Positions 34,294 to 43,241 of a DNA stretch of 64,000 nt are shown here, one piece after another. The position numbers and the translations under genes are program-made. The stretch lies in NCBI RefSeq assembly GCF_013385635.1, contig NZ_JACAPR010000031.1, forward strand, positions 45,908 to 109,907, given 5' to 3'. The notes under the pieces were generated by a model that was not told the origin of the DNA, did not search any database, and was given only the letters and a program-made list of their open reading frames with translations. This DNA comes from Pseudomonas gingeri. GTDB lineage: Bacteria; Pseudomonadota; Gammaproteobacteria; Pseudomonadales; Pseudomonadaceae. Numbering within the stretch: the stretch's first letter is position 1; each line of letters starts with the position of its first letter.

Positions 34294-36675
34294 TCACTTC
34301 CTTAACGTGGCGTTCAACCTGGTTTCGAGCGAGGTGAGGATGTTTTGCGTCGTGGAGTTCACCTCATCGTCATTAAGAGTGCGCGATGGATGCTGCCAGG
34401 TCAAGCCAACTGCAAGGCTTTTTCTATGCGGATCAATGCCTTTACCCTCATAGACGTCAAAGAGCCTGAGCTCTGTGAGCCATTCGCCTGCATTTTCACG
34501 AATTACGTCCAGTACGGCACTGGCCGCCACGCCCTTGTCCGCCAACAGCGCAAGGTCACGACGAACTTCAGGGAAGCGCGACAACTCGCTGAATTTCGGC
34601 ATTTTGCCCAGGGCCACTTCAGCCAGAACCAACTCGAACACGAAGACCGGACGGTCGAGACCGAGGGTTTTCGACAATTCGGGGTGGATTGCGCCGATGA
34701 AACCGACCAGGCGCCCTTCCCGCTCGATGCGCGCGGTCTGACCCGGATGCAACGCTGGGTGCTTGCCCGGCACGAAGGTGAAAGAATCCAGCGCACCGGC
34801 AAAGCCCAGCAGCGCTTCCACGTCAGCCTTGACGTCGAAGAAGTCGACGGTGTCGCGACCTTGTGCCCAACCTTCCGGCAGGCGGCTGCCGCAGACCACG
34901 CCGGCCAGCATCGGCTCTTGCTTCAGGCCTTCCAACTGACCGACAAAACGCAGACCGCTTTCGAACAGGCGGACACGATCCTGCTGACGGTTCAGGTTGT
35001 GCTGCAGCGCCTTGACCAGGCCTGGCCACAGGGACGAGCGCATGGCCGCCATGTCGTTGGAGATCGGGTTGGCCAGCAACAACGGCTCGACGCCCGGGCT
35101 GAACAGTTCGAACTGCTTCGGATCGATGAAGCTGTAGGTGATCGCTTCCTGGTAACCACGGGCCACCAGTAGACGACGCAGCTCAGGCAGGTCGCTACGG
35201 GCTTCAGCCTTGGCTTTTGGTGCCAGGCGGGCTTGCGGGTAACGAACCGGCAGGCGGTTGTAGCCGTACAAGCGCGCCAGTTCTTCGATCAGGTCGACTT
35301 CCAGGCTGATATCGAAGCGATGGCTAGGTACGTCGACCTGCCACTGCCCCGCCCCACTGGCGACAATACCCAGGCCCAGGCCGGAGAGCAGACGCTCGAT
35401 CTGCGGGGCGTCCATTTCCATGCCCAGCATCTGGGTGATGCGCTCGGCACGCAGGGTCACCGGGGCAATGGCAGGCAGGTGCGCTTCGCTGACGGTTTCG
35501 ATGATCGGGCCAGCTTCACCACCAGTGATTTCCAGCAGCAGGCCGGTGGCGCGCTCCATGGCTTCACGGGCCAGTTGCCAGTCCACGCCACGCTCGTAGC
35601 GGTGCGAAGCGTCGGTGTGCAGGCCATAGGAGCGGGCCTTGCCAGCCACGGCGATCTGGTCGAAGAACGCGCTTTCCAGGAAAATGTCACGGGTGGTCGC
35701 GGTGTTGACGCCGCTGTGCTCACCGCCCATCACGCCGGCAATCGCCAGGGCGCGGGTGTGGTCGGCAATCACCAGGGTATCGCTACGCAGGCTGACTTCC
35801 TGACCGTCGAGCAGTACCAGCTTCTCGCCCTCTTCCGCCATCCGCACGCGGATGCCGCCGTTGATTTCGGCGAGGTCGAACGCGTGCAGCGGCTGGCCAA
35901 GTTCGATCATCACGTAGTTGGTGATGTCGACGGCGGCATCGATGCTGCGCACGTCGGAACGACGCAGGCGCTCGACCATCCACAGCGGGGTCGGCTTCGA
36001 CAGGTCGACATTGCGGATCACGCGGCCCAGGTAACGCGGGCACGCTGCCGGCGCCAGGACTTCGATCGAACGCACTTCGTCATGCACGGCGGGCACCGCC
36101 GCCACGACTGGACGAGTGACCGGAGCGGCATACAGCGCGCCGACTTCACGGGCCAGACCGGCCAGGGACAGGCAGTCGCCACGGTTCGGGGTCAGGTCGA
36201 CCTCAATGCTGGCGTCGTCCAGGTTCAGGTAGACACGAATGTCTTCGCCCACCGGCGCATCGGCCGCCAGTTCCATCAGGCCGTCATTGCCTTCGCCGAT
36301 CTGCAGCTCGGCTTGCGAGCACAGCATGCCGTTCGACTCGACGCCGCGCAGCTTGGCTTTCTTGATCTTGAAGTCGCCGGGCAGTTCGGCACCGATCATC
36401 GCGAACGGGATTTTCAGGCCCGGGCGCACATTGGGCGCGCCACAGACGACCTGGAAGGTCTCCGAACCGTTGCTGACCTGGCAGACGCGCAACTTGTCGG
36501 CGTCCGGGTGCTGTTCGGTGCTGAGTACTTCGCCGACGATCACGCCGCTGAAGGCACCGGCGGCCGGGGTCACGCTATCGACCTCAAGACCGGCCATAGA
36601 CAGACGAGCAACCAGCTCGTCGCGGCTCACCTGCGGGCTTACCCAGCCGCGCAGCCATTGTTCACTAAATTTCAT
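34294..36675 (-). CDS. pheT: phenylalanyl-tRNA synthetase beta subunit
   Basis: This encodes the 793-residue beta chain of the alpha2-beta2 phenylalanyl-tRNA synthetase. The N-terminal EMAP/tRNA-binding domain (GVIVGEVLSTEQHPDADKL), the B3/B4 editing domain, the B5 domain and the C-terminal ferredoxin-like anticodon-binding domain (FPEVRRDLALLADKGVAA) are present in order. It lies 27 bases after pheS and three bases before ihfA, so the three genes form one operon. Nothing is unusual in its length or sequence. Confidence 0.98.
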   Translation of the reverse strand: MKFSEQWLRGWVSPQVSRDELVARLSMAGLEVDSVTPAAGAFSGVIVGEVLSTEQHPDADKLRVCQVSNGSETFQVVCGAPNVRPGLKIPFAMIGAELPGDFKIKKAKLRGVESNGMLCSQAELQIGEGNDGLMELAADAPVGEDIRVYLNLDDASIEVDLTPNRGDCLSLAGLAREVGALYAAPVTRPVVAAVPAVHDEVRSIEVLAPAACPRYLGRVIRNVDLSKPTPLWMVERLRRSDVRSIDAAVDITNYVMIELGQPLHAFDLAEINGGIRVRMAEEGEKLVLLDGQEVSLRSDTLVIADHTRALAIAGVMGGEHSGVNTATTRDIFLESAFFDQIAVAGKARSYGLHTDASHRYERGVDWQLAREAMERATGLLLEITGGEAGPIIETVSEAHLPAIAPVTLRAERITQMLGMEMDAPQIERLLSGLGLGIVASGAGQWQVDVPSHRFDISLEVDLIEELARLYGYNRLPVRYPQARLAPKAKAEARSDLPELRRLLVARGYQEAITYSFIDPKQFELFSPGVEPLLLANPISNDMAAMRSSLWPGLVKALQHNLNRQQDRVRLFESGLRFVGQLEGLKQEPMLAGVVCGSRLPEGWAQGRDTVDFFDVKADVEALLGFAGALDSFTFVPGKHPALHPGQTARIEREGRLVGFIGAIHPELSKTLGLDRPVFVFELVLAEVALGKMPKFSELSRFPEVRRDLALLADKGVAASAVLDVIRENAGEWLTELRLFDVYEGKGIDPHRKSLAVGLTWQHPSRTLNDDEVNSTTQNILTSLETRLNATLRK

Positions 36676-36702
36676 CCTGTTCTCCCAATAGATTCGTTAC
36701 GA

Positions 36703-37719
36703 CTAGCGAAATTGCGCGAGGAACCGCAAGTCGTTGTCGAAGAACAGACGCAAGTCGTTCACGCCGTAACGCAGCATGGCCAGACGCTCGACGCCCATGC
36801 CGAAGGCAAAGCCCTGGAACTCTTCCGGATCGATACCGGACATGCGCAGCACGTTCGGGTGCACCATGCCGCAGCCCATGACTTCCAGCCAGCCGGTCTG
36901 TTTGCAGACGCGGCAGCCCTTACCGCTGCACATCACACATTCCATGTCGACTTCAGCGGACGGCTCGGTGAACGGGAAGTACGAAGGGCGGAAACGTACC
37001 GCCAGCTCTTTCTCGAAGAACACCCGCAGGAACTCTTCGATGGTGCCCTTGAGGTCAGCGAAATTGATGTCGCGATCGACCAGCAGGCCTTCGACCTGGT
37101 GGAACATCGGCGAGTGGGTGATATCGGAGTCGCTACGGTACACACGGCCTGGGCAGACGATGCGGATCGGCGGCTTCTGCGATTCCATGGTGCGGACCTG
37201 TACCGGCGAGGTATGGGTGCGCAACAGCATGTTCGCGTTGAAATAGAAGGTGTCATGCATCGACCGGGCCGGGTGGTGGCCTGGGATGTTGAGCGCCTCG
37301 AAGTTGTGGTAATCGTCTTCCACCTCGGGACCTTCGGCGATGCCATAGCCGATGCGGGTGAAGAATTGTTCGACGCGTTCCAGAGTCCGGGTAACCGGAT
37401 GCAGACCGCCCGAGGTCTGGCCGCGGCCAGGCAGGGTCACGTCAATGGACTCGGCGGCGAGTTTGGCAGCCAGATCCGCCTCCTCGAACGACGCCTTGCG
37501 CGCATTGAGAACCTCTGTGACACGCTCCTTGGCAACGTTGATCAGGGCGCCGACTTGCGGACGCTCTTCTGCCGGCAGACTCCCCAGGGTCTTCATCACC
37601 TGAGTCAGCTCGCCCTTCTTGCCAAGGTAGTGAACCCGGATTTGCTCCAGGGCATTGATGTCTTCAGCGCTTTGCACAGCCTCAAGTGCTTGAGAGACCA
37701 GTGCGTCCAGGTTTTCCAT
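36703..37719 (-). CDS. pheS: phenylalanyl-tRNA synthetase alpha subunit
   Basis: This encodes the 338-residue catalytic alpha chain of phenylalanyl-tRNA synthetase. It has an N-terminal coiled coil, then class II synthetase motifs: motif 1 around HPVTRTLERVEQFF, motif 2 with RIVCPGRVYRSDSDITHSP, and motif 3 with GFAFGMGVERLAMLRYG. A CxxC-type segment (CVMCSGKGCRVCKQTGW) is present as in many Pseudomonas enzymes. A strong hairpin stands in its leader at 37738-37773. Confidence 0.98.
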   Translation of the reverse strand: MENLDALVSQALEAVQSAEDINALEQIRVHYLGKKGELTQVMKTLGSLPAEERPQVGALINVAKERVTEVLNARKASFEEADLAAKLAAESIDVTLPGRGQTSGGLHPVTRTLERVEQFFTRIGYGIAEGPEVEDDYHNFEALNIPGHHPARSMHDTFYFNANMLLRTHTSPVQVRTMESQKPPIRIVCPGRVYRSDSDITHSPMFHQVEGLLVDRDINFADLKGTIEEFLRVFFEKELAVRFRPSYFPFTEPSAEVDMECVMCSGKGCRVCKQTGWLEVMGCGMVHPNVLRMSGIDPEEFQGFAFGMGVERLAMLRYGVNDLRLFFDNDLRFLAQFR

Positions 37720-37737
37720 GTACAGACTCCAGATACG

Positions 37738-37773
37738 AAATAGGGGAAGAGCTGTAAGGCTCTTCCCCTATTT
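37738..37773 (-). promoter_or_regulatory. 15-bp hairpin between rplT and pheS
   Basis: On the minus strand the arms AAATAGGGGAAGAGC and GCTCTTCCCCTATTT form a perfect 15-base stem with a six-base loop, 19 bases before pheS. Only three U residues would follow, so this is at best a weak terminator. It may act as an attenuator or a processing site between the ribosomal and synthetase genes. No Phe-rich leader peptide is seen. Confidence 0.6.
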
Positions 37774-37830
37774 ACTGACGTTTAACACCCGAGCCCGCAA
37801 AGGCGAACCCAGGTGATTGTCGGGGGGTAC

Positions 37831-38187
37831 TTAAGCCAAGGTGGCTTTAGCTTTCTCGACAATCGCAGCAAACGCCGCTTTTTCGTTCACTGCCAGATCA
37901 GCCAGAACCTTACGGTCGATCTCGATGGACGCTTTTTTCAGGCCGGCGATGAAACGGCTGTAGGACAGACCGTTGATACGAGCACCAGCGTTGATACGAG
38001 CGATCCACAGAGCGCGGAACTGACGTTTTTTCTGACGACGGTCACGGTAGGCGTATTGGCCTGCCTTGATTACCGCTTGCTTGGCAACACGGAATACGCG
38101 CGAGCGAGCGCCGTAGTAGCCTTTAGCAAGTTTCAGAATTTTTTTGTGACGTTTACGGGCAATGACGCCACGCTTTACACGAGCCAT
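37831..38187 (-). CDS. rplT: ribosomal protein bL20
   Basis: This encodes the 118-residue large-subunit protein L20, which binds 23S rRNA early in assembly. The start ARVKRGVIARKRHKKILKLA and RVFRVAKQAVIKAGQYAYRD are diagnostic. It follows rpmI by 30 bases in the conserved infC-rpmI-rplT cluster. In enterobacteria L20 represses this cluster by binding its mRNA; no pseudoknot was searched for here. Confidence 0.99.
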   Translation of the reverse strand: MARVKRGVIARKRHKKILKLAKGYYGARSRVFRVAKQAVIKAGQYAYRDRRQKKRQFRALWIARINAGARINGLSYSRFIAGLKKASIEIDRKVLADLAVNEKAAFAAIVEKAKATLA

Positions 38188-38217
38188 GAGTTACTTCCTC
38201 TATTCTTGATCCAAAAA

Positions 38218-38412
38218 TTAACGAAGGCGCAGCATGCGCTCGACTTTTGCCACGTCAGACGGATGCAGCAAGCTGCTACCGCGCAGTTGACGCTTACGCT
38301 TGGTCGACATTTTGGTCAGGATGTGGCTCTTGAAAGCGTGCTTGTGCTTGATACCGTTAGCAGTTTTCAGAAACCGCTTAGCAGCACCACTTTTAGTTTT
38401 CATCTTTGGCAT
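38218..38412 (-). CDS. rpmI: ribosomal protein bL35
   Basis: This encodes the 64-residue large-subunit protein L35 (PKMKTKSGAAKRFLKT at the start, then KHAFKSHILTKMSTKRKRQL). It is very basic and of normal family length. It lies between infC and rplT in the usual order. Confidence 0.98.
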   Translation of the reverse strand: MPKMKTKSGAAKRFLKTANGIKHKHAFKSHILTKMSTKRKRQLRGSSLLHPSDVAKVERMLRLR

Positions 38413-38472
38413 GTTCGGATACTCCGCATTCAGTTGATAAACATAACCGCAAGGCCTGCCGTGCCCTGGTGG

Positions 38473-39024
38473 TTACTTCTTCTTTTTCGGGGCGATGACC
38501 ATAATAAGCTGGCGTCCTTCCATCTTAGGATGCTGTTCGACCGAACCGTACTCGAGCAGGTCACCTTCAACCCGCTTGAGGAGTTCCATCCCCAGCTCCT
38601 GGTGGGCCATCTCACGACCGCGGAATCTCAAGGAAACCTTGGCCCTGTCCCCATCACTCAGGAAACGTACCAGGTTGCGCAGTTTTACCTGGTAATCCCC
38701 TTCCTCCGTCCCTGGACGAAACTTGATTTCTTTAACCTGCACTTGCTTCTGGTTTTTCTTCGCAGCAGCAATTTGCTTTTTCTTTTCGAAAATCGACTTG
38801 CCGTAGTCCATCACCCGGCAGACGGGTGGCACTGCATCGGCGGAAATCTCCACCAGATCCAGCTTGGCTTCTTCAGCAATCCGAAGCGCTTCATCAATCG
38901 AGACGATGCCAATCTGCTCGCCATCAGCGCCAATTAACCGAACCTCGCGTGCCGAGATATTCTCGTTGATCGGGGCCTTCGGTGCAGCTCGTTTATCTTG
39001 TCTCATTTCACGCTTAATAATAAT
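38473..39024 (-). CDS. infC: translation initiation factor IF-3, ATT start
   Basis: This encodes IF-3, about 183 residues with the full N-terminal (INENISAREVRLI) and C-terminal (KEIKFRPGTEEGDYQVK) domains. The first ATG in frame (39006) leaves no room for a ribosome binding site and would drop residues conserved in Pseudomonas. Upstream are three successive ATT codons (39024-39016) preceded by GGAG at 39030-39027. I therefore place the start at ATT; the first is given, but the second or third has better spacing. A rare ATT start is the basis of IF-3 autocontrol. GGAG lies inside the last codons of thrS, whose TAA overlaps the ATT by one base. Confidence 0.96.
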   Translation of the reverse strand: MIIKREMRQDKRAAPKAPINENISAREVRLIGADGEQIGIVSIDEALRIAEEAKLDLVEISADAVPPVCRVMDYGKSIFEKKKQIAAAKKNQKQVQVKEIKFRPGTEEGDYQVKLRNLVRFLSDGDRAKVSLRFRGREMAHQELGMELLKRVEGDLLEYGSVEQHPKMEGRQLIMVIAPKKKK

Positions 39025-40946
39025 TACTCCGAATCTGGGCGACCACGCCGGGAAACCGCTTGCGCGAGGAACTCGGCGAACTGGGCGACGGGCATCGAGC
39101 CCAGGTCAGCACCTTCACGAGTACGCACAGCGACAGTCTGCATCTCGACTTCCCGATCTCCGATAACCAAAAGATAGGGAACCTTGAGCAAAGTATGCTC
39201 GCGGATTTTAAAGCCGATCTTTTCATTTCTCAAGTCGGACTTGGCACGAAATCCGCTTTCGGCCAGAGTTTTTTCCACTTCGAGGGCAAAATCAGCCTGC
39301 TTGTCCGTGATATTCATGATCACGGCCTGGGTAGGCGCCAGCCACGCCGGGAACGCGCCCTCGTAGTGCTCGATCAGAATTCCGACGAAACGCTCGAACG
39401 ATCCGAGGATCGCCCGGTGCAACATCACCGGATGCTTGCGGCTGTTGTCTTCGGACACGTATTCGGCGCCGAGACGGATAGGCAGGTTGAAATCGAGCTG
39501 CAGGGTACCACACTGCCAGACGCGACCGAGACAGTCCTTGAGCGAAAACTCGATCTTCGGACCGTAGAAGGCACCCTCGCCCGGCTGCAGGTCGTACGGC
39601 AGGCCCGCGCTGTCCAGTGCGGCAGCCAGCGCGCTTTCGGCGCGATCCCACAGTTCGTCGGAGCCCACACGCTTTTCCGGACGGGTGGACAACTTCATTT
39701 CGATGTCTTTGAAGCCGAAGTCGGCGTAGACCGCCATGGTCAGCTTGATGAACGCGGCGGACTCGGCCTGCATCTGCTCTTCGGTGCAGAAGATATGGGC
39801 ATCGTCCTGGGTGAAAGCACGCACGCGCATGATGCCGTGCAGCGCGCCCGACGGCTCGTTGCGATGGCAGGCACCGAACTCGGCCAGGCGCATCGGCAGC
39901 TCGCGGTAGCTCTTCAGGCCCTGGTTGAACACCTGCACATGGCACGGGCAGTTCATCGGCTTGATGGCGTAGTCGCGGCTTTCCGACTCGGTGGTGAACA
40001 TGTTCTCGGCGTAGTTGGCCCAGTGCCCGGACTTCTCCCACAGGGAGCGATCGACCACTTGCGGGGTCTTGATCTCCAGGTAGCCGTTGTCACGCTGCAC
40101 CTTGCGCATGTACTGCTCGAGCACCTGGTACAGGGTCCAGCCATTCGGGTGCCAGAACACCATGCCCGGCGCTTCTTCCTGGGTATGGAACAGGCCCAGG
40201 CGCTTGCCGATCTTGCGGTGGTCGCGTTTTTCCGCTTCTTCGATGCGCTGGATGTAGGCGGCCAGCTGCTTCTTGTCCGCCCAGGCCGTGCCATAGACGC
40301 GCTGCAACTGTTCGTTCTTCGCGTCGCCGCGCCAGTAGGCACCGGACAGCTTGGTCAGCTTGAACGACTTCAGGAAGCGCGTGTTCGGCACATGCGGGCC
40401 ACGGCACATATCGACATATTCTTCGTGGTAGTACAGGCCCATGGCCTGTTCGTTCGGCATGTCCTCGACCAGGCGCAGCTTGTAGTCTTCGCCACGCTGG
40501 GTGAACACGTCGATCACTTCGGCACGCGGCGTGACTTTCTTGATCACGTCGTAATCTTTTTCGATCAGCAACTGCATGCGCTGCTCGATCGCCGCCAGGT
40601 CGTCCGGGGTGAAGGGACGCTCGTAGGCGATGTCGTAGTAGAAACCTTCGTCGATGACCGGACCGATCACCATCTTGGCCGTCGGGTACAGCTGCTTGAC
40701 CGCATGGCCGACCAGGTGGGCGCAAGAGTGACGAATGATCTCCAGCCCCTCTTCATCCTTGGGCGTGATGATCTGCAGGGTGGCGTCGGCGTCGATCAGG
40801 TCGCAGGCATCGACCAGCTTGCCATTGACCTTGCCGGCCACGGTGGCCTTGGCCAGGCCGGCACCGATGGATGCGGCGACATCGGCTACGGAAACCGGAT
40901 GATCGAACGAACGTTGACTGCCGTCGGGAAGAGTAATAGTGGGCAT
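39024..40946 (-). CDS. thrS: threonyl-tRNA synthetase
   Basis: This encodes the 640-residue threonyl-tRNA synthetase. It has the N-terminal TGS domain (ITLPDGSQRSFDHPV), the editing domain with HSCAHLVGHAVKQLYP, the class II core with MNCPCHVQVF (zinc-binding cysteine), GACHRNEPSGALHGIMRVR and the motif 3 segment HRAILGSFERFVGILIEHYEG, then the anticodon domain. ATG 40946 is preceded by GGAGG with ideal spacing; the frame extends 11 codons further upstream without support. It heads the translation cluster. Confidence 0.99.
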   Translation of the reverse strand: MPTITLPDGSQRSFDHPVSVADVAASIGAGLAKATVAGKVNGKLVDACDLIDADATLQIITPKDEEGLEIIRHSCAHLVGHAVKQLYPTAKMVIGPVIDEGFYYDIAYERPFTPDDLAAIEQRMQLLIEKDYDVIKKVTPRAEVIDVFTQRGEDYKLRLVEDMPNEQAMGLYYHEEYVDMCRGPHVPNTRFLKSFKLTKLSGAYWRGDAKNEQLQRVYGTAWADKKQLAAYIQRIEEAEKRDHRKIGKRLGLFHTQEEAPGMVFWHPNGWTLYQVLEQYMRKVQRDNGYLEIKTPQVVDRSLWEKSGHWANYAENMFTTESESRDYAIKPMNCPCHVQVFNQGLKSYRELPMRLAEFGACHRNEPSGALHGIMRVRAFTQDDAHIFCTEEQMQAESAAFIKLTMAVYADFGFKDIEMKLSTRPEKRVGSDELWDRAESALAAALDSAGLPYDLQPGEGAFYGPKIEFSLKDCLGRVWQCGTLQLDFNLPIRLGAEYVSEDNSRKHPVMLHRAILGSFERFVGILIEHYEGAFPAWLAPTQAVIMNITDKQADFALEVEKTLAESGFRAKSDLRNEKIGFKIREHTLLKVPYLLVIGDREVEMQTVAVRTREGADLGSMPVAQFAEFLAQAVSRRGRPDSE

Positions 40947-41333
40947 GGCGCCTCCTCTCCTAGTGGTGACCCCTACCAAAGGTCACGTGGGTTGGGATGA
41001 GCAGCCAGTACATGATCCGTCCAGCCGTTCAGTGAAGAACGCCTGCCGCACAGTGGCAGGAGCCGCAAGGCCAACCGGAAAACGAACCACCGTGACTGGA
41101 GTTCAAGAAAAAGGGTTGATGGCATGGCATCAGTCGGTTGCAACCCGCACCGATGCCGGAAATAGCCAGGTCGGGGATGCTAGCACAGATGAACGGTCAT
41201 CGCCTCGCCTGACGCACAAACTGCTAAAGTCCGCAGGTTTTGCAGCCCGGGTGAACTTGAATTGCACCCGTGCCCTCAAATACAGGGTAAGCGCTACTCA
41301 GCCCGTCGTTTTTATCCAGAGGAGTATTCGAAC
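40947..41333. other. 387-bp divergent intergenic region before thrS
   Basis: This stretch holds the promoters of the thrS cluster (minus) and of a small exported protein (plus). On the minus strand TGTGCTAGCAT near 41180 resembles an extended -10 box, without a clear -35. A hairpin CCTGCC/GGCAGG is centred near 41056 and a GGGTG/CACCC hairpin near 41260. No gene is visible. Confidence 0.4.
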
Positions 41334-41636
41334 ATGCGCCTGACTCATCTTTTTGCCTTTGCCGCCCCCGCCCTCCTGCTGCTACCCCTGAGCGCCCAGG
41401 CTGACTGGCCGTCAAAGGAAACACGCGCCGCCTACATGAAGGACTGCACTGCCGCCGCCAGCCAGAGCGTCCCGGTCAATGTCGCACAGCAACACTGCGC
41501 TTGTGGCGCCGACAAGCTGCGGGACAACTTCAGCAAGGATGAAATCTCCGCGCTGATGAACGCGAAAAAAGAGCCCAGCCCCGAACTCAAGACCAAGGCG
41601 CTGAACGCCATTGCCGCGTGCCGGGTCGTCAAATAA
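41334..41636 (+). CDS. small exported protein, unknown function
   Basis: This encodes a 100-residue secreted protein. Residues 1-23 are a Sec signal with cleavage after AQA before DWPSKETR. The mature part has four cysteines, including CACG, and is mostly helical, suggesting a small disulfide-bonded periplasmic protein. GAGGAG stands before ATG 41334. Similar proteins are common in Pseudomonas but I know of no function. Confidence 0.8.
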   Translation: MRLTHLFAFAAPALLLLPLSAQADWPSKETRAAYMKDCTAAASQSVPVNVAQQHCACGADKLRDNFSKDEISALMNAKKEPSPELKTKALNAIAACRVVK

Positions 41637-41930
41637 CCCCTGAAACAGGGACACTTGTGAGGCCTTCAGGGCAGAAAACGGCTTGAAAACCAGCCTTTTC
41701 ACACATTTTATGCAGCTTTTACGGCTTTTTTTATCACCGCCTTTTTTCCCTGAAAGCCTTTTAAACCGGGGCTCTCAGACAATCACCGTGGTAAAGAAAG
41801 CGCGACTGATTGGCAATCCGCCGCTGCAGGGGGCTCCCAAGTCGAACATTTCGACTATGATAGGCCAGTGTGCCCAGTTGGCCTGAGCAGCACAGTACTA
41901 CTGAAAATATATGTTTCTTGGAGATACACC
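41637..41930. other. cold-shock gene upstream region
   Basis: No convincing gene is present. AT-rich pyrimidine tracts fill the first half. The inverted repeat AGTCGAA-CAT-TTCGACT (about 41839-41855) is followed at once by TATGAT, a candidate -10 box, and then about 70 bases of leader to the cold-shock ATG. Long structured leaders are usual for cold-shock mRNAs. Confidence 0.45.
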
Positions 41931-42143
41931 ATGTCTAATCGCCAAACCGGCACCGTAAAATGGTTCAACGATGAAAAAGGCTTCGGCTTCATCACTCCTC
42001 AAGGTGGCGGTGACGACCTGTTCGTACACTTCAAAGCTATCGAAAGCGACGGTTTCAAAAGCCTGAAAGAAGGCCAGACCGTTTCCTTCGTGGCTGAGAA
42101 AGGCCAAAAGGGTATGCAAGCTGCACAGGTTCGTCCGGAGTAA
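41931..42143 (+). CDS. CspA-family cold-shock protein
   Basis: This encodes a 70-residue single cold-shock domain protein that binds single-stranded RNA and DNA. RNP1 is KGFGFITP and RNP2 is DLFVHFKAI, both intact. The start MSNRQTGTVKWFND and the end QAAQVRPE are typical of Pseudomonas CspA/CapB-type proteins. TTGGAG lies 9 bases upstream of the ATG. A strong terminator follows. Paralogues are many, so I give no specific name. Confidence 0.97.
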   Translation: MSNRQTGTVKWFNDEKGFGFITPQGGGDDLFVHFKAIESDGFKSLKEGQTVSFVAEKGQKGMQAAQVRPE

Positions 42144-42157
42144 GTTTCCGCGAACTG

Positions 42158-42188
42158 AAAAAACCCCGTCCATGTGGCGGGGTTTTTT
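42158..42188. terminator. bidirectional terminator after cold-shock gene
   Basis: The stem AACCCCG/CGGGGTT with flanking A-run and T-run works on both strands. It separates the cold-shock gene (plus) from the convergent I78 lipoprotein gene (minus). Confidence 0.9.
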
Positions 42189-42215
42189 ATGGGCGCTATA
42201 CAACCGACCGGCCGA

Positions 42216-42539
42216 TCAGCCGCAGTTGACCCGCTCGATCTTGCCGGCGCTGTCGGCATTGAGGTTCAGACGGTCCGAACGGTATTCCAGTGTGACCATG
42301 TCATCCGGCCCGAGGATCCGTGCGCTCTGTGCGCCGCTGCGGCTACGCGCCTGCTCCAGCAGCTCGGCAGAGGCCTGCTTGCCGATCGCGAACTCGGCGC
42401 CTTTGGCTTCGCAACGGCTATTGCCATTGCCGCTTTCGCTGGCAGGCGCACTGGCCGCCGGCGCGGAACCACTGTTCGCGCAACCCGCCAGGACCGACAT
42501 GGCGAACAACGCCCCCAAAGATGCAAGCTTCCAAGGCAT
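42216..42539 (-). CDS. I78-family peptidase-inhibitor lipoprotein
   Basis: This encodes a 107-residue lipoprotein with lipobox LAGC (Cys19) and an Ala/Ser-rich linker. The C-terminal domain resembles the I78 peptidase inhibitor family: GKQASAELLEQARSRSGA, then ARILGPDDMVTLEYRSDRLN and a final CG. AAAGGAGG stands close before ATG 42539, which excludes a longer open frame starting at 42644. It may protect the periplasm from serine proteases; this is by family similarity only. Confidence 0.85.
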   Translation of the reverse strand: MPWKLASLGALFAMSVLAGCANSGSAPAASAPASESGNGNSRCEAKGAEFAIGKQASAELLEQARSRSGAQSARILGPDDMVTLEYRSDRLNLNADSAGKIERVNCG

Positions 42540-42708
42540 GAAGCCTCCTTTCAAAAAATAAGTAGAGTGCGTGCGACCGCCGTTTACGTCATTGGTTGCA
42601 TATCGAACGGTCGCTGGCCTGATTCTTACAGCAAGGCAGGACAAGTCTGCCTGAGCCGCCGACTCGCCTGCGCAATGAATCGTGACTGAATATGAACGAA
42701 TGGTGGAG

Positions 42709-43014
42709 TCAGTAGATGTCGATGTAGTCGTACGGCGGGTTGGGCCAGTTCTCTTTCAACGCATTGAAGATCTGCATGACCCAAACCTCGTCGCTGGCCG
42801 CGACATTGCCGACATAACCGGAGCCGGCCGCCCAGGTTTCGAGGCGGAACGACAGGCCGTCGATCTCCTGCCCGCCGACCACGCCGGAAGACAGGTAGGC
42901 GATGCCGGAACGGGTCACCCGTAACTGGGTGTGCACGTCGTCACTGGCCGAAGCGAGCAGCTGGCGCACCGCGTCGAGGGTCAGGTTGGCGGGGTTGTTC
43001 AGGTCGATCTGCAC
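42709..43014 (-). CDS. conserved hypothetical protein, GTG start
   Basis: This encodes a protein of about 101 residues beginning VQIDLNNPANLTLDAV. It has no signal peptide and ends with NWPNPPYDYIDIY. The open frame continues further upstream, but the upstream part overlaps low-complexity repeat sequence and has no ribosome binding site, so GTG 43014 is preferred. It is a small cytoplasmic protein of unknown function, and similar proteins occur in Pseudomonas as far as I recall. Confidence 0.7.
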   Translation of the reverse strand: MQIDLNNPANLTLDAVRQLLASASDDVHTQLRVTRSGIAYLSSGVVGGQEIDGLSFRLETWAAGSGYVGNVAASDEVWVMQIFNALKENWPNPPYDYIDIY

Positions 43015-43113
43015 GGGCGGGTTCCAGGAAAAACAAAACCCGATTCTGACATGCGGCCAGGTCCTGTGCCCAGCCACCGCGAGCGGTTGTGACGCGGAGT
43101 GTCCAATCGCTTC

Positions 43114-43220
43114 GATCGTTCCCACGCTCTGCGTGGGAATGCCTCTCTGGACGCTCTGCGTCCGCTCTTGTGACGCGGAGCGTCACGGGCTGCATGCCCA
43201 CGCGGAGCGTGGGAACGATC
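43114..43220. repeat. 107-bp composite inverted repeat, copy 1
   Basis: Outer arms begin GATCGTTCCCACGCTCTGCG and end with the complementary GGAGCGTGGGAACGATC. Between them lie two smaller hairpins, GGACGCTCTGCGTCC and GTGACGCGGAGCGTCAC. A second copy in opposite orientation lies at 52236-52344. It has the look of a non-coding mobile intergenic repeat and carries no gene. Confidence 0.88.
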
Positions 43221-43241
43221 AACGATCAGTCGGTACCGAAG

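Noticed and set aside
35233..37743. 836-codon open frame on the plus strand opposite pheT and pheS
   Set aside because: The minus strand encodes highly conserved synthetase subunits, and the plus-strand translation has no recognisable fold or ribosome binding site.
39060..41000. 646-codon open frame on the plus strand opposite thrS
   Set aside because: It is a shadow of thrS caused by codon bias; the translation is low in hydrophobic order and lacks motifs.
41683..41886. 67-codon open frame upstream of the cold-shock gene
   Set aside because: No ribosome binding site; the sequence is pyrimidine-rich leader and the translation is unstructured.
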